NCBI RefSeq assembly: GCF_014642405.1
Contig: NZ_BMIN01000011.1
Coordinates: 62,001-126,000 of the forward strand
Source of the DNA: Pontibacillus salipaludis
GTDB taxonomy: Bacteria > Bacillota > Bacilli > Bacillales > BH030062
Direction of reading: 5' to 3'
DNA: 64,000 bases
The notes beneath the pieces were generated by a model that worked only from the letters and a program-made list of their open reading frames with translations, did not search any database and had not been told where the DNA came from. The first letter of the stretch is position 1. Every line of letters begins with the position of its first letter. Shown here piece by piece: positions 17,002 to 25,798 of the stretch. Made by a program: the position numbers and the translations under genes.

Positions 17002-18273
17002 TTACCCTTCAAAGCGTACCAAGAAGTATTTCTTCTTACCACGACGAATAATTGTAAACTTGCCATCGATGCGATCTTCAGCGTCCACTGTGTATTTCAT
17101 ATCTTGTTCACGCTCACCATTAATGTAAATCGCACCATTCTGAATATCTTCACGAGCTTGACGTTTTGAAGAAGAGATCTTTGCTTCAACTAACAGATCG
17201 ATTAATCCTTTTTCTTCTTCCACTAAGTTGTAAGTAGGAACGTCTTTAAAGCCTTGTTCAATTTCATCACCTGTTAGTTGCTTTAGGTCGCCGCTAAAGA
17301 GCGCTTCAGAAATCTTCTCAGCCTGTTCCAGAGCTTTCTCATCGTGAACCATCTTCGTCATTTCTTCTGCTAACCTACGCTGAGCCACACGTTTTTCAGG
17401 TTGCATTTCTACTTCCTTAGCCAACTCACCAATTTCGTCTAAGCTTAAGAATGTAAAGTAATGAAGGAAATTCACAACATCACGATCATCTGTATTAATC
17501 CAGAACTGGTAAAATTCGTATGGCGTAGTCTTTGCAGGGTCTAACCAAATTGCACCACCAGCTGTTTTACCAAACTTACTGCCATCTGCTTTTGTAATCA
17601 ATGGAACAGTTAGACCAAATGCTTTCGCTTCTTCTCCTTCAGTCGCATTCTTACGAATCAGCTCAAGCCCAGCCGTAATATTCCCCCACTGGTCGCTTCC
17701 ACCAATTTGCAACGTACAATTCTCTTTACGGAATAGGTTCAAGAAATCATAAGATTGTAGAATCATGTAACTGAACTCTGTAAAGGAAATTCCATTTTCA
17801 ATACGAGACTCCACAGAATCTTTCGCTAACATGTAGTTAATACCAAAGTGTTTTCCTACATCTCGCAAGAATTCAATCATTGTCATTTGGTTTAGCCAGT
17901 CTAAGTTGTTACGCGCTACAGCTGCATTCTCCCCTTCATCAAAGTTTAAGATCTTAGCAAGTTGACCTGCTAGCTGTTCACTGTAGTGACGAACTGTGTT
18001 CTCATCGTTAAGCTGACGCTCGGTAGAACGACCACTCGGATCACCAATCATACCAGTCCCACCGCCAACTAAAGCGATTGGACGGTGCCCTGCTTGCTGA
18101 AATCTCTTAAGAATTAATACAGGTAGCAAGTGACCTATATGAAGACTATCCCCTGTAGGGTCAAAACCACAGTAAAGGGTAACCTGTTCTGAAGCTAAAT
18201 GCTTCTTTAGACCTTCTTCATCCGTCATTTGATTAATTAATCCTCTTGCTTGTAAGTCTTGTAAAATATCCAC
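17002..18273 (-). CDS. tyrS: Tyrosyl-tRNA synthetase
   Basis: A 423-residue class Ic synthetase that charges tRNA-Tyr. The Rossmann domain has LYCGFDPTGDSLHIGHLLPVL with the HIGH motif (about residues 44-47), and KFGKTAGG is the KMSKS-equivalent loop (about 230). A C-terminal S4-like RNA-binding domain (SSKRQAREDIQNGAIYING) follows. I place the start at a GTG at 18273, 7 bases or so after AGGAG, giving the usual family length of about 422; an ATG further upstream (18312 or 18297) lacks a ribosome site. Expression is controlled by the T-box leader just upstream. Confidence 0.95.
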   Translation of the reverse strand: MDILQDLQARGLINQMTDEEGLKKHLASEQVTLYCGFDPTGDSLHIGHLLPVLILKRFQQAGHRPIALVGGGTGMIGDPSGRSTERQLNDENTVRHYSEQLAGQLAKILNFDEGENAAVARNNLDWLNQMTMIEFLRDVGKHFGINYMLAKDSVESRIENGISFTEFSYMILQSYDFLNLFRKENCTLQIGGSDQWGNITAGLELIRKNATEGEEAKAFGLTVPLITKADGSKFGKTAGGAIWLDPAKTTPYEFYQFWINTDDRDVVNFLHYFTFLSLDEIGELAKEVEMQPEKRVAQRRLAEEMTKMVHDEKALEQAEKISEALFSGDLKQLTGDEIEQGFKDVPTYNLVEEEKGLIDLLVEAKISSSKRQAREDIQNGAIYINGEREQDMKYTVDAEDRIDGKFTIIRRGKKKYFLVRFEG

Positions 18274-18384
18274 TCTATCCACTCCTAATCTCCTCATATT
18301 AAGTAACGACATAAACGTAATGAAAGTACTGAAGGCGCCCTTTTCAGGTTATACTACGAACCAGATTCAACTTTTGAATAACAC

Positions 18385-18636
18385 AAAAAACCCCGCCCCT
18401 AAAAAGGGACGAGGCTCGCTCGCGGTACCACCCTTGTTGTAACCAGACAACTGATTACCACTCAAGGAATTTATAACGGATTCACCCGTCTTCTGAACTG
18501 ATCAGAAGAAAACTCCAGGACGTAATTCGTAAATTGCTCTGTACTGACTCACAGCGGCCGTCAGCTTTCTGGAACAGGGAACAACTTACTACTTCAACCC
18601 TTCTCTGTTTAGTATTCATTATCGTTCGTGACTGTG
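18385..18636 (-). promoter_or_regulatory. T-box riboswitch of tyrS
   Basis: On the - strand the conserved T-box word AGGGTGGTACCGCG lies at 18434-18421. It is followed by an intrinsic terminator, CCTCGTCCC pairing with GGGGCGGGG (with G-U pairs, 18414-18391), and six T residues to 18385. The upstream 190 bases hold Stem I-like sequence. A TAC triplet followed by A (18543-18541) is a candidate Tyr specifier, but the fold was not computed. T-boxes sense uncharged cognate tRNA and then antiterminate, which fits control of tyrS. Confidence 0.93.
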
Positions 18637-18642
18637 ACATAA

Positions 18643-18671
18643 TTTATAGCATATATTTTTTTAAAAAGCAA
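18643..18671 (-). promoter_or_regulatory. Sigma-A promoter of the tyrS T-box leader
   Basis: On the - strand TTGCTT (18671-18666), 17 bases, TATAAA (18648-18643), just before the T-box leader. Confidence 0.75.
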
Positions 18672-18712
18672 CTCACATTTCATGTTGAACCATGTCTCCT
18701 TATGGTGCAATA

Positions 18713-18721
18713 TGGTATAAT
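18713..18721 (+). promoter_or_regulatory. Extended -10 promoter of the class A PBP gene
   Basis: TGGTATAAT (18713-18721) is an extended -10 element about 30 bases before the PBP start. No good -35 lies at 16-18 bases. It is divergent from the tyrS promoter about 45 bp away. Confidence 0.55.
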
Positions 18722-18750
18722 ATTGCGTGTATGAAATAGGAGGTCGTTAT

Positions 18751-21700
18751 ATGAGCCAGAACCATTCAAATGGTCCAGATAGATCCCCGCTTCGTAAATG
18801 GTGGGAAGACGGAAAGATCCAAAAATATTTCCGCATCTCTTATGATGTAATCTGGAACATCGTTTTATTCTTCCTCATTGTAGGTGTGATTGGCGTGTTC
18901 TTTGCTGCCGGGCTAGGTGCCGGTTATTTCGCCTCGCTCGTCAAAGACGAACCAATCCGTGCTAAAGCCGAAATGCAAAAAGACATTTACAATTATGAAG
19001 AAACGTCAGAATTGTATTTTGCCGGAAACACATACTTAGGAAAGATCCAATCTGATTTATATCGTGAAGAAGTCTCCCTAGACCAAGTATCCGATCATGT
19101 GGTCAATGCTGTAATCGCCACTGAAGACGAGAACTTCGAGACACATAATGGTGTTGTACCAAAAGCTATAATGCGTGCAATCTTCCAAGAAATCACGAAC
19201 GCAAACGTTAAAACAGGGGGTAGTACACTTACCCAACAGTTAATAAAGAATCAGGTTTTAACAGACACCGTTTCATTCGAACGTAAAGCAAAGGAAATTT
19301 TACTAGCCTTACGCTTAGAGCGATTCTTCGAAAAAGAAGAGATCTTAGAAGCATATCTAAATGTTGTTCCATTCGGCCGAAACGCCGGTGGACGAAACGT
19401 TGCAGGAATTGAAACTGCTGCTCAAGGTATATTTGGAGTGAGCGCCAAAGAATTAAACCTTCCTCAAGCAGCCTATATTGCAGGTATGCCACAAAGCCCT
19501 TACATGTATACCCCTTTTACAAATACAGGGGAAGTTAAATCTGAAGCAGGGCTCGCCCCAGGCATCGAGCGAATGAGAACGGTACTAGAACGTATGCTAG
19601 AAGCCGAAATGATTACACAAGCTGAATACGATAAAGCAATCAATTACGACATTGCATCGAACTTTACAAAGCCAGAACCTTCACCAGTGCAATCATATCC
19701 ATATATCGCATTCGAAGTAGAAGAGAGAGCCACAGATATTCTTCAAGGTATCCTAGCTGAACAAGACGGATATACAAAAGAAGACTTGGCTAACAGTGAA
19801 TCACTAAGACAAGAATATGCTACTCTAGCAGATCGAACATTAGTGCAAAATGGCTTGAAAGTTCATACAACAATTGATAAACCGATTTACGACAAGATGC
19901 AGGAATTACACAAGAACTATGAACATTACGGCCCTGTTCGATCTTGGAAAGTAACAGACGAGGAAACAGGCGAGGAGAAAACGATCAAAGAGCCCGTTCA
20001 AGTTGGCGGAATGTTAATTGAAAATAAAACTGGGAAAATCATTAGCTTTATCGGCGGACGTGATTTTGACCTGGAAAATCTTAACCACGCGACTGATGCG
20101 AAGCGTTCTAACGGAAGTACAATGAAGCCATTGCTTGTATATGCTCCAGCTATTGACTTAGGACAAGCAAACCCAGGTTCTGTAGTAGCAGATATAGAAA
20201 CAGTTTTTGCAGGAGGATATACTCCTGGTAACTATGGAGGAAGGTTCCATGGCCTTACCTCTATCAGACGAGCACTAGCTATGTCATATAACGTGCCAGC
20301 TGTTAAAACATATGCTGATATTAGGAATCAAAACCCAGCATCTTATTTAGACAAAATGGGCTTCACGACACTATTAGAAGAAGATAAGACTAACTTATCC
20401 ACTTCACTTGGCAGTCTTCTTGAGGGTGTAACTGTAGAAGAAAATACAAACGCCTTCGCCACTTTCGCCAATAACGGTAAGTTTGTAGATGCTTACATGA
20501 TAGATAAAATTGAAACAAAAGACGGAGAAGTACTTTATGAACATAAATCTGAATCTGTTGATGTATTTAGTGAACAGGCATCTTATTTAACCGTAGACAT
20601 GATGAGAGATGTTTTAGATTATGGAACAGCCCAATACGCAGGAGATCGGTTAAAGTATCCAGGAGTTGACTGGGCCGGAAAAACAGGTACTTCTCAAGAT
20701 GTACACGACACTTGGTTTGTTGCGACAAACCCAAACGTTACCATGGGGATGTGGATGGGCTATGACACACCTTACACATTAAGAAACTGTGGCAACTGCA
20801 GTCTGGGATACAGCAACCGCAACGTAAAACTATGGACAGATATTGTAAACGCAGCCTCTGATCTGAATCCAGACTTAATGGTTCCAAAAGAAGGTTTCAA
20901 ACAACCATCTGGTATTGTCAGACAGTCCTACTGTGCTGCTTCAGGCTTGCTTCCATCTCAGCTTTGTTCTGAAATGGGACTTGTCAGCAGTGACATTTAT
21001 TACGCTAAATACGCTCCAACCAAACGTGACGATAGCTTAATCGCGACTGGTTATGTTGAAATTGGAGATAAAGCCTATGTAGCAGGTGATTCTACACCAC
21101 CTGAATTTACAAACGAAGGCGTCTTCTTTAACCCAGAGTACATTGAACGTAACAACTATGACCGACTATCAAGTTTAGATCAGCTTGTACCAAACAATAG
21201 CCAGTGGGCCAGCGTACGAGTTCCTTCCACAGACAAGGTCCCTAATGATGGCCAGGCTCCAGCTGCTCCAGGTGCTGTATCAGCTAGCGGTGGCGTCTTA
21301 AATTGGTTACCTTCTGGAAGCAGAGATGTTGTTGGTTATCGCATCTATCGTGCCGCGACACCAGGAGCAAGCTACCAACTAGTTGGAAGTTCAGCAAGCA
21401 ACAGTCTCGGTATTGCAGGTAAAGGTGTTTATGTCGTAAGAGCAGTGGATTACTTCGGAATGGAATCTGCAGCATCACAAGCTTATGAATACGGAGATTT
21501 CACTCCAGACCCACCACCAAGCGACCAAGACCAGGAATCTGGCAACAATAATAATAATGGCAACAACAACAACAATAACGGAAATAACAATAACGACGGC
21601 AACAACAATAATAATGGAAATAACAATAACGATGGCAATAACGATAACGGCAACAATGATAACAATAATGGTTCAGACGATAACAACTCGGACAACGGCA

Positions 21701-21873
21701 ACCCGGACGACGATTCCAACGATGACAATTCATCTGGCGGAACTGAAAACGATGGCTCATCAGGCGATGATAACTCCGGTTCAACCGGTGAATCCGGTTC
21801 CGGAGGATCTGGAGACACAGATAACTCTGGCGGTGACTCATCAACCGATGACGAATCCTCTTCAGAAGGATAA
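18751..21873 (+). CDS. Class A penicillin-binding protein with FN3 domain and Asn/Asp/Gly/Ser tail
   Basis: A 1040-residue bifunctional peptidoglycan synthase. A cytosolic N-terminus and one membrane helix (about residues 30-62) precede a GT51 glycosyltransferase domain with EDENFETHNG (about 123) and GGSTLTQQLIKN. The transpeptidase domain shows STMK (about 453), SYN (about 511) and KTGTS (about 643). A fibronectin type III-like domain (about 830-913) and a low-complexity tail of about 115 residues, first Asn/Gly-rich, then Asp/Ser/Gly-rich, complete it. B. subtilis PonA has a related but shorter tail. The start at 18751 follows TAGGAGG. In B. subtilis the acsA gene lies between tyrS and acuA; here this PBP and a repeat occupy that place. 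Confidence 0.93.
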   Translation: MSQNHSNGPDRSPLRKWWEDGKIQKYFRISYDVIWNIVLFFLIVGVIGVFFAAGLGAGYFASLVKDEPIRAKAEMQKDIYNYEETSELYFAGNTYLGKIQSDLYREEVSLDQVSDHVVNAVIATEDENFETHNGVVPKAIMRAIFQEITNANVKTGGSTLTQQLIKNQVLTDTVSFERKAKEILLALRLERFFEKEEILEAYLNVVPFGRNAGGRNVAGIETAAQGIFGVSAKELNLPQAAYIAGMPQSPYMYTPFTNTGEVKSEAGLAPGIERMRTVLERMLEAEMITQAEYDKAINYDIASNFTKPEPSPVQSYPYIAFEVEERATDILQGILAEQDGYTKEDLANSESLRQEYATLADRTLVQNGLKVHTTIDKPIYDKMQELHKNYEHYGPVRSWKVTDEETGEEKTIKEPVQVGGMLIENKTGKIISFIGGRDFDLENLNHATDAKRSNGSTMKPLLVYAPAIDLGQANPGSVVADIETVFAGGYTPGNYGGRFHGLTSIRRALAMSYNVPAVKTYADIRNQNPASYLDKMGFTTLLEEDKTNLSTSLGSLLEGVTVEENTNAFATFANNGKFVDAYMIDKIETKDGEVLYEHKSESVDVFSEQASYLTVDMMRDVLDYGTAQYAGDRLKYPGVDWAGKTGTSQDVHDTWFVATNPNVTMGMWMGYDTPYTLRNCGNCSLGYSNRNVKLWTDIVNAASDLNPDLMVPKEGFKQPSGIVRQSYCAASGLLPSQLCSEMGLVSSDIYYAKYAPTKRDDSLIATGYVEIGDKAYVAGDSTPPEFTNEGVFFNPEYIERNNYDRLSSLDQLVPNNSQWASVRVPSTDKVPNDGQAPAAPGAVSASGGVLNWLPSGSRDVVGYRIYRAATPGASYQLVGSSASNSLGIAGKGVYVVRAVDYFGMESAASQAYEYGDFTPDPPPSDQDQESGNNNNNGNNNNNNGNNNNDGNNNNNGNNNNDGNNDNGNNDNNNGSDDNNSDNGNPDDDSNDDNSSGGTENDGSSGDDNSGSTGESGSGGSGDTDNSGGDSSTDDESSSEG
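21538..21840 (+). repeat. Trinucleotide-rich coding repeat (Asn/Gly/Asp/Ser tail)
   Basis: Imperfect AAC/AAT runs interrupted by GGC/GGA and GAT codons encode the tail of the PBP. The periodic part (21541-21670) is repetitive enough to vary in length by slippage without loss of frame. Frames on the opposite strand here are shadows. Confidence 0.8.
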
Positions 21874-21880
21874 TTTCTAT

Positions 21881-21925
21881 AAGGCTATCCCAAGAGTCTT
21901 CCCAGACTCTTGGGATAGCCTTTTT
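21881..21925 (+). terminator. PBP gene terminator
   Basis: A long near-perfect stem, AAGGCTATCCCAAGAGTCT pairing with AGACTCTTGGGATAGCCTT, followed by T residues. Confidence 0.93.
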
Positions 21926-21974
21926 ATATAAGCGCCCTTATCCGTAAAACTATAACCAGCTATATAACCGGAAT

Positions 21975-22269
21975 GGTCCGTTATGGTAAAAGGCGATAAG
22001 GCTTGCTCGGGGACAACTCGCTTTCCTGCGGGGAGCTGGGAAGCCTCCTCGTTCGCTAGCGCTCTCTGCGGGGTCTTCCCTAGCTTAAAAGTGCAGGCGT
22101 GGTGCCTAGAACCGTATGGACAAGACAGCTTTTTGGAAAAGGCGTTAAGCCTTTGTAAAAAAGATGACTTGTCTCGCTAGGTTCTCCACGCCGGAACTAG
22201 ATAGGCTCCTTTCCCGCGGGAGGCTCGCAGTCCCCGAGCAAGCCTTTGCGTTAAGTAGCTAAACGGACC
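21975..22269. repeat. Type I hairpin repeat with middle module only (copy R4)
   Basis: A 295-bp element bounded by GGTCCGTT (21975-21982) and AACGGACC (22262-22269), with a perfect 16-bp inverted repeat 21998-22013 / 22231-22246. The middle module (about 22084-22203) is present with its GACAAG/CTTGTC and AAAGGC/GCCTTT pairs. The innermost two-hairpin module seen in R1 is absent; GTGCCTAG is followed directly by a short bridge to CAAGACAGC. The 565-bp gap between the PBP terminator and acuA holds this element, then a TATAAT box at 22397-22402 upstream of acuA. Confidence 0.85.
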
Positions 22270-22438
22270 ACCTTTCGTTCTATCATGGCAAACGGAAACA
22301 TTCCCTCATTCTCAATCCTCCCACCTTCTGTCCTCCCCTTGAATACTTAGATTCAACATATTACTGCTCAGGGATTTTTTTCAGTGAGATTTACTGTATA
22401 ATAGATAACAAATATAGGTAACTTTAGGTGGTGGAGGC

Positions 22439-23092
22439 ATGAAGCATACAAAAGAATATCATTCCAAAGAGATCGAAACGAAAAGCGGAACGATTACCGT
22501 TGAAGGGCCTCTTTCTTCACAAGAACTAGCAAACTATCATTTTCACGAAGGGCTTAAAGCCTTCAGACCGGCCCCGAAACAATTTGAAGCTGTTAAGAAG
22601 ATTGCTGATTTTGAAGAAGGCAGAATTCTAATTGCCAGAACCTCAGATACCATTGTGGGTTATGTTACGTACCTTTATCCTGATCCATTAGAAAGATGGT
22701 CAAAGTTCGAAATGGAGGATCTCCTTGAACTGGGTGCTATAGAAGTCATTCAGGATTATAGGGGATATGGTATCGGTTCATGGCTATTAAAGGTGTCTAT
22801 GATGGACGATGAGATGGAAGATTTTATTGTCATTTCAACAGAATATTACTGGCACTGGGATCTTTCTGGAACAGGGTTAAACATTTGGAATTATCGAAAT
22901 GTCATGGAGCGAATGATGGGTGCTGGTGGCTTAACCCCCTATCCTACAGATGATCCAGAAATCGTTTCACACCCAGCTAACTGTTTAATGGCTCGCATTG
23001 GGAATCGTGTACCTCAAGCTTCGATCGATCGCTTTGAGGAATTGAGATTCTTAACGAGAAGAAGTTATCGCGCGAATCGAGGAGGTCTATAA
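22439..23092 (+). CDS. acuA: Protein acetyltransferase AcuA (GNAT)
   Basis: A 217-residue GNAT-fold enzyme. In B. subtilis AcuA acetylates and inactivates acetyl-CoA synthetase AcsA using acetyl-CoA. The acetyl-CoA binding region is visible as EVIQDYRGYGIGSWLLKVSM (starting near residue 102), containing the R/Q-x-x-G-x-G/A type loop. The C-terminus is basic. It starts the acuABC unit; its stop is immediately followed by the acuB ATG, and GGAGG in its last codons serves acuB. The usual divergent acsA is not next to it here, so the target gene must lie elsewhere. Confidence 0.92.
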   Translation: MKHTKEYHSKEIETKSGTITVEGPLSSQELANYHFHEGLKAFRPAPKQFEAVKKIADFEEGRILIARTSDTIVGYVTYLYPDPLERWSKFEMEDLLELGAIEVIQDYRGYGIGSWLLKVSMMDDEMEDFIVISTEYYWHWDLSGTGLNIWNYRNVMERMMGAGGLTPYPTDDPEIVSHPANCLMARIGNRVPQASIDRFEELRFLTRRSYRANRGGL

Positions 23093-23740
23093 ATGCTAGT
23101 AGAAGAGGTTATGAAAACAGAAGTTATATCGCTGAAAGCTGATGAAACTATTGAAACCGCTTTAAAACTATTGAATGACCACCATATCCGCCACATCCCT
23201 ATTGTGGATGAACATAACCACGTTATCGGGATTGTGTCTGATCGGGATGTACGGGACGCTAGTCCGTCCGTTTTTCAAATCGAACAAGATAAAGAGGCTC
23301 TGCAGAACAAGTTAGAATCTATTATGAGTTCTCCAGTCATAACCGCTCACCCTTTAGATTTTGTTGAGGAAATTGCGAGTATCTTTTATGAGCATGAAAT
23401 TGCTTGTGTTCCTGTCACAAAAGCGAACAAACTTGTTGGAATTATTACAGAGAAAGATATGTTATATACGATGATTCAACTTACAGGAGTAAACGTTCAG
23501 AGCTCTCAAATTGAAATTAAGGTAATTGATAAACCAGGAATCTTCCCCGAGGTGACGGCAGTGCTAGGAAGACGTAAGACAAATATAACGTCTGTTCTCA
23601 TCTATCCATATCAGCCAGATTCAACATATAAAGTTCTTGTGTTCCGTCTTCAGACAATGAATCCTATGCCTGTAATTGAAGATTTAAAGCTTGCAGGATA
23701 TGAGGTACTATGGCCAAATATGCCGGGGATGGAACAATGA
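23093..23740 (+). CDS. acuB: AcuB: tandem CBS plus ACT domain regulator
   Basis: A 215-residue protein with two CBS domains (about residues 1-60 and 72-130; VMKTEVISLKADETIE, HHIRHIPIVDEHNHVIGIVSDRD and IACVPVTKANKLVGIITEKDM) and a C-terminal ACT domain (about 140-212). CBS pairs bind adenine nucleotides and ACT domains bind small metabolites, so a sensory role in the acetoin/acetate system is likely, though the exact function of AcuB is not established. Translation is coupled at both ends: it starts one base after the acuA stop and overlaps acuC by ATGA. Confidence 0.92.
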   Translation: MLVEEVMKTEVISLKADETIETALKLLNDHHIRHIPIVDEHNHVIGIVSDRDVRDASPSVFQIEQDKEALQNKLESIMSSPVITAHPLDFVEEIASIFYEHEIACVPVTKANKLVGIITEKDMLYTMIQLTGVNVQSSQIEIKVIDKPGIFPEVTAVLGRRKTNITSVLIYPYQPDSTYKVLVFRLQTMNPMPVIEDLKLAGYEVLWPNMPGMEQ

Positions 23741-24906
23741 CTTGCAAAGCAGCCTTTGTCTATTCAGAAGAATTTAGGACCTACCGCTTTAGAGATGATC
23801 ACCCCTTCAACCAATTAAGAGTCACCCTAGCTTATGAACTACTTCAAAGCATTGGGAGTATCACAGAGCAGGATCTCATCCCCCCAAGGATGGCGACAGA
23901 GGAAGAACTCCTTTTGGTACATGAGAAGCCATACGTTGATGCCATCAAAAAAGCGAGCTCAGGAAGTCTTAGTGAAGAGGAGGGGTATGAATTTGGAGTA
24001 GGTACTGAAGATACACCAATGTTTAACGGAATGCACGAAGCGTCTTCCCTCCTAGTTGGGGGGACATTGTCAGCAGTTGATGCGGTGCTTCAGGATAAAG
24101 TTGATCATGCCCTAAACCTTGGCGGAGGGTTACATCATGGATTCCAGAGGAAGGCATCTGGTTTTTGTATTTATAATGATGGTGCAGTAGCCATCCAGTA
24201 TATTCGAGAGCATTACCAAGCTAAAGTTTTATATATTGATACGGATGCTCACCACGGTGATGGTGTGCAATGGGCATTTTACGATGATCCAAATGTATGC
24301 ACGTTATCCGTACATGAGACAGGCCGATATCTCTTCCCTGGGACTGGCAACGTAAACGAGCGTGGCATTAAAGAAGGCTATGGATACAGTTTTAACATAC
24401 CCGTAGATGCCTTTACAGAAGACGAATCTTTTATGCACGTTTATGAAACCGCATTCAGAAAAGTGACTGAATATTTTAAGCCTGATGTTATTATTACGCA
24501 AAACGGTGCGGACGCCCATGTATTAGATCCATTAACTCACCTATGTTGTACATCGAAACTTTACGAATTTATACCGAAGCTAGCTCATAATCTAGCGCAC
24601 GAGTACTGTGATGGAAAGTGGATTGCTTTAGGCGGGGGAGGATATGATATTTGGAGAGTGGTTCCTCGGGCCTGGGCCCAGATCTGGAATATAATGGCTC
24701 ACGATAAGCCTGCTGAAGGGGACATACCTAAGGATTGGCTGGACAAATGGCAACCTAAAGCACCTGTACAACTTCCTTCTTCATGGCACGATCACCAAGG
24801 ACTTTATAAGGAGATACCTAGAAAAGCCGAAATTACAGAGAAAAATGAAAAAGTTTTGGAAAAAGCAATGCAGTTTATTCAGCTTAAGCACAATCTCCCA
24901 AAATAA
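23737..24906 (+). CDS. acuC: AcuC: class I/II-type protein deacetylase
   Basis: A 389-residue histone-deacetylase-fold, zinc-dependent enzyme that removes acetyl groups placed on AcsA by AcuA. Catalytic features seen are LGGGLHHG (about residues 128-135, tandem His), YNDGAVAI, DTDAHHGDG (about 168-176, metal Asp/His) and the terminal LGGGGYD. The start at 23737 gives the ATGA overlap with acuB and a GGGG-containing site; an ORF extension upstream is not needed. A 15-bp terminator follows. Together acuA and acuC set a reversible acetylation switch on acetyl-CoA synthetase. Confidence 0.93.
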   Translation: MTCKAAFVYSEEFRTYRFRDDHPFNQLRVTLAYELLQSIGSITEQDLIPPRMATEEELLLVHEKPYVDAIKKASSGSLSEEEGYEFGVGTEDTPMFNGMHEASSLLVGGTLSAVDAVLQDKVDHALNLGGGLHHGFQRKASGFCIYNDGAVAIQYIREHYQAKVLYIDTDAHHGDGVQWAFYDDPNVCTLSVHETGRYLFPGTGNVNERGIKEGYGYSFNIPVDAFTEDESFMHVYETAFRKVTEYFKPDVIITQNGADAHVLDPLTHLCCTSKLYEFIPKLAHNLAHEYCDGKWIALGGGGYDIWRVVPRAWAQIWNIMAHDKPAEGDIPKDWLDKWQPKAPVQLPSSWHDHQGLYKEIPRKAEITEKNEKVLEKAMQFIQLKHNLPK

Positions 24907-24944
24907 AACAGATACACTTCTTGGAAACACCGATTACCAAAAAA

Positions 24945-24984
24945 AAGAGTGTTACAATGCCGCTCCAGTCATTGTAACACTCTT
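24945..24984. terminator. Bidirectional terminator between acuC and motS
   Basis: A 15-bp perfect stem AAGAGTGTTACAATG / CATTGTAACACTCTT with A and T runs outside. Confidence 0.93.
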
Positions 24985-25000
24985 CTTTATGTATAGATGA

Positions 25001-25798
25001 TCAAGGAGATGTAACTCCTTCTTGCGCTTTGTAGCTTGGGTCTAGAATGACAATTTCTACACGTCGATTTTTCTGCCAATTTTCTTCGGAAGTATTTGGA
25101 ACAAGCGGACGAGTATCACCGTACCCCACTGCAGTGAAACGACCTGCATCTACGGCTGTTTCCTGAGCTAAATAACGAATAACACCACTTGCTCGCGCTG
25201 CAGATAGCTCCCAATTCGAAGGAAAGCGATAGTTAGATATAGGGCGGTCATCCGTATGTCCTTCCACTTTCACATAGTTAGGAATATTATTTAAGAGTTG
25301 ACCGACTTTTTTGAGGAAAGGCTGACCCGTTGAAATGATCTCAGCTTCAGCGGTATTAAACAATACCTGTTCTTGTAGTGTAAGTACCACACCTCGATCC
25401 GTTCGATTGGCTGTAATCTTTTCCGTCAAATCATTGTTTTCAAGAAATGTTTCTACCTCTGTTACAAGCTGGTTTAACGAATCCTTTGTATCTGTAGAGC
25501 CAGTTTCCTTATCCTTATTCACATCTTCGCCTTCCTCTGATTCAAACTCACTTATATCTTGTTGGTTATCATCCTTTTTATCAGCAGGGTGCTCTAACTC
25601 AACAACAGATGGGTTAAAATCAAAGATGGCTCGACTTCGGAACGACTCTGCTACAGCTTCAAATTTTTCTTTATCAATTTGCGACATGGAAAAAAGCAAA
25701 ATGAAGAAAACCAGAATCAACGTCATCAAATCAGAGAAGGTGACCATCCACTTTGGAGCGCCTTTTTCTTGTACGCTGTCTTTCCGTTTAAGCTTCAT
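25001..25798 (-). CDS. motS: Flagellar stator protein MotS (Na+-type MotB)
   Basis: A 265-residue MotB-family stator. It has a short basic N-terminus, one membrane helix (about residues 17-38) with the ion-binding Asp23 in VTFSDLMTLI, an acidic linker, and an OmpA-like peptidoglycan-binding domain (about 140-255, VEGHTDDRPISNYRFPSNWELS). The MotPS system in Bacillus runs on Na+ and powers swimming at high salt or pH. Assignment as MotS rather than MotB rests on the ccpA-motP-motS location; no charge- or pore-specific residue was used to separate it. It overlaps motP by 11 bp. Confidence 0.9.
   Translation of the reverse strand: MKLKRKDSVQEKGAPKWMVTFSDLMTLILVFFILLFSMSQIDKEKFEAVAESFRSRAIFDFNPSVVELEHPADKKDDNQQDISEFESEEGEDVNKDKETGSTDTKDSLNQLVTEVETFLENNDLTEKITANRTDRGVVLTLQEQVLFNTAEAEIISTGQPFLKKVGQLLNNIPNYVKVEGHTDDRPISNYRFPSNWELSAARASGVIRYLAQETAVDAGRFTAVGYGDTRPLVPNTSEENWQKNRRVEIVILDPSYKAQEGVTSP

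Noticed and set aside
21483-21931. Three 110-150 codon frames over the PBP tail
   Set aside because: They are shadows of the trinucleotide repeats in the PBP coding frame, with unnatural Leu/Ser, Tyr/Cys or Thr/Ile composition.
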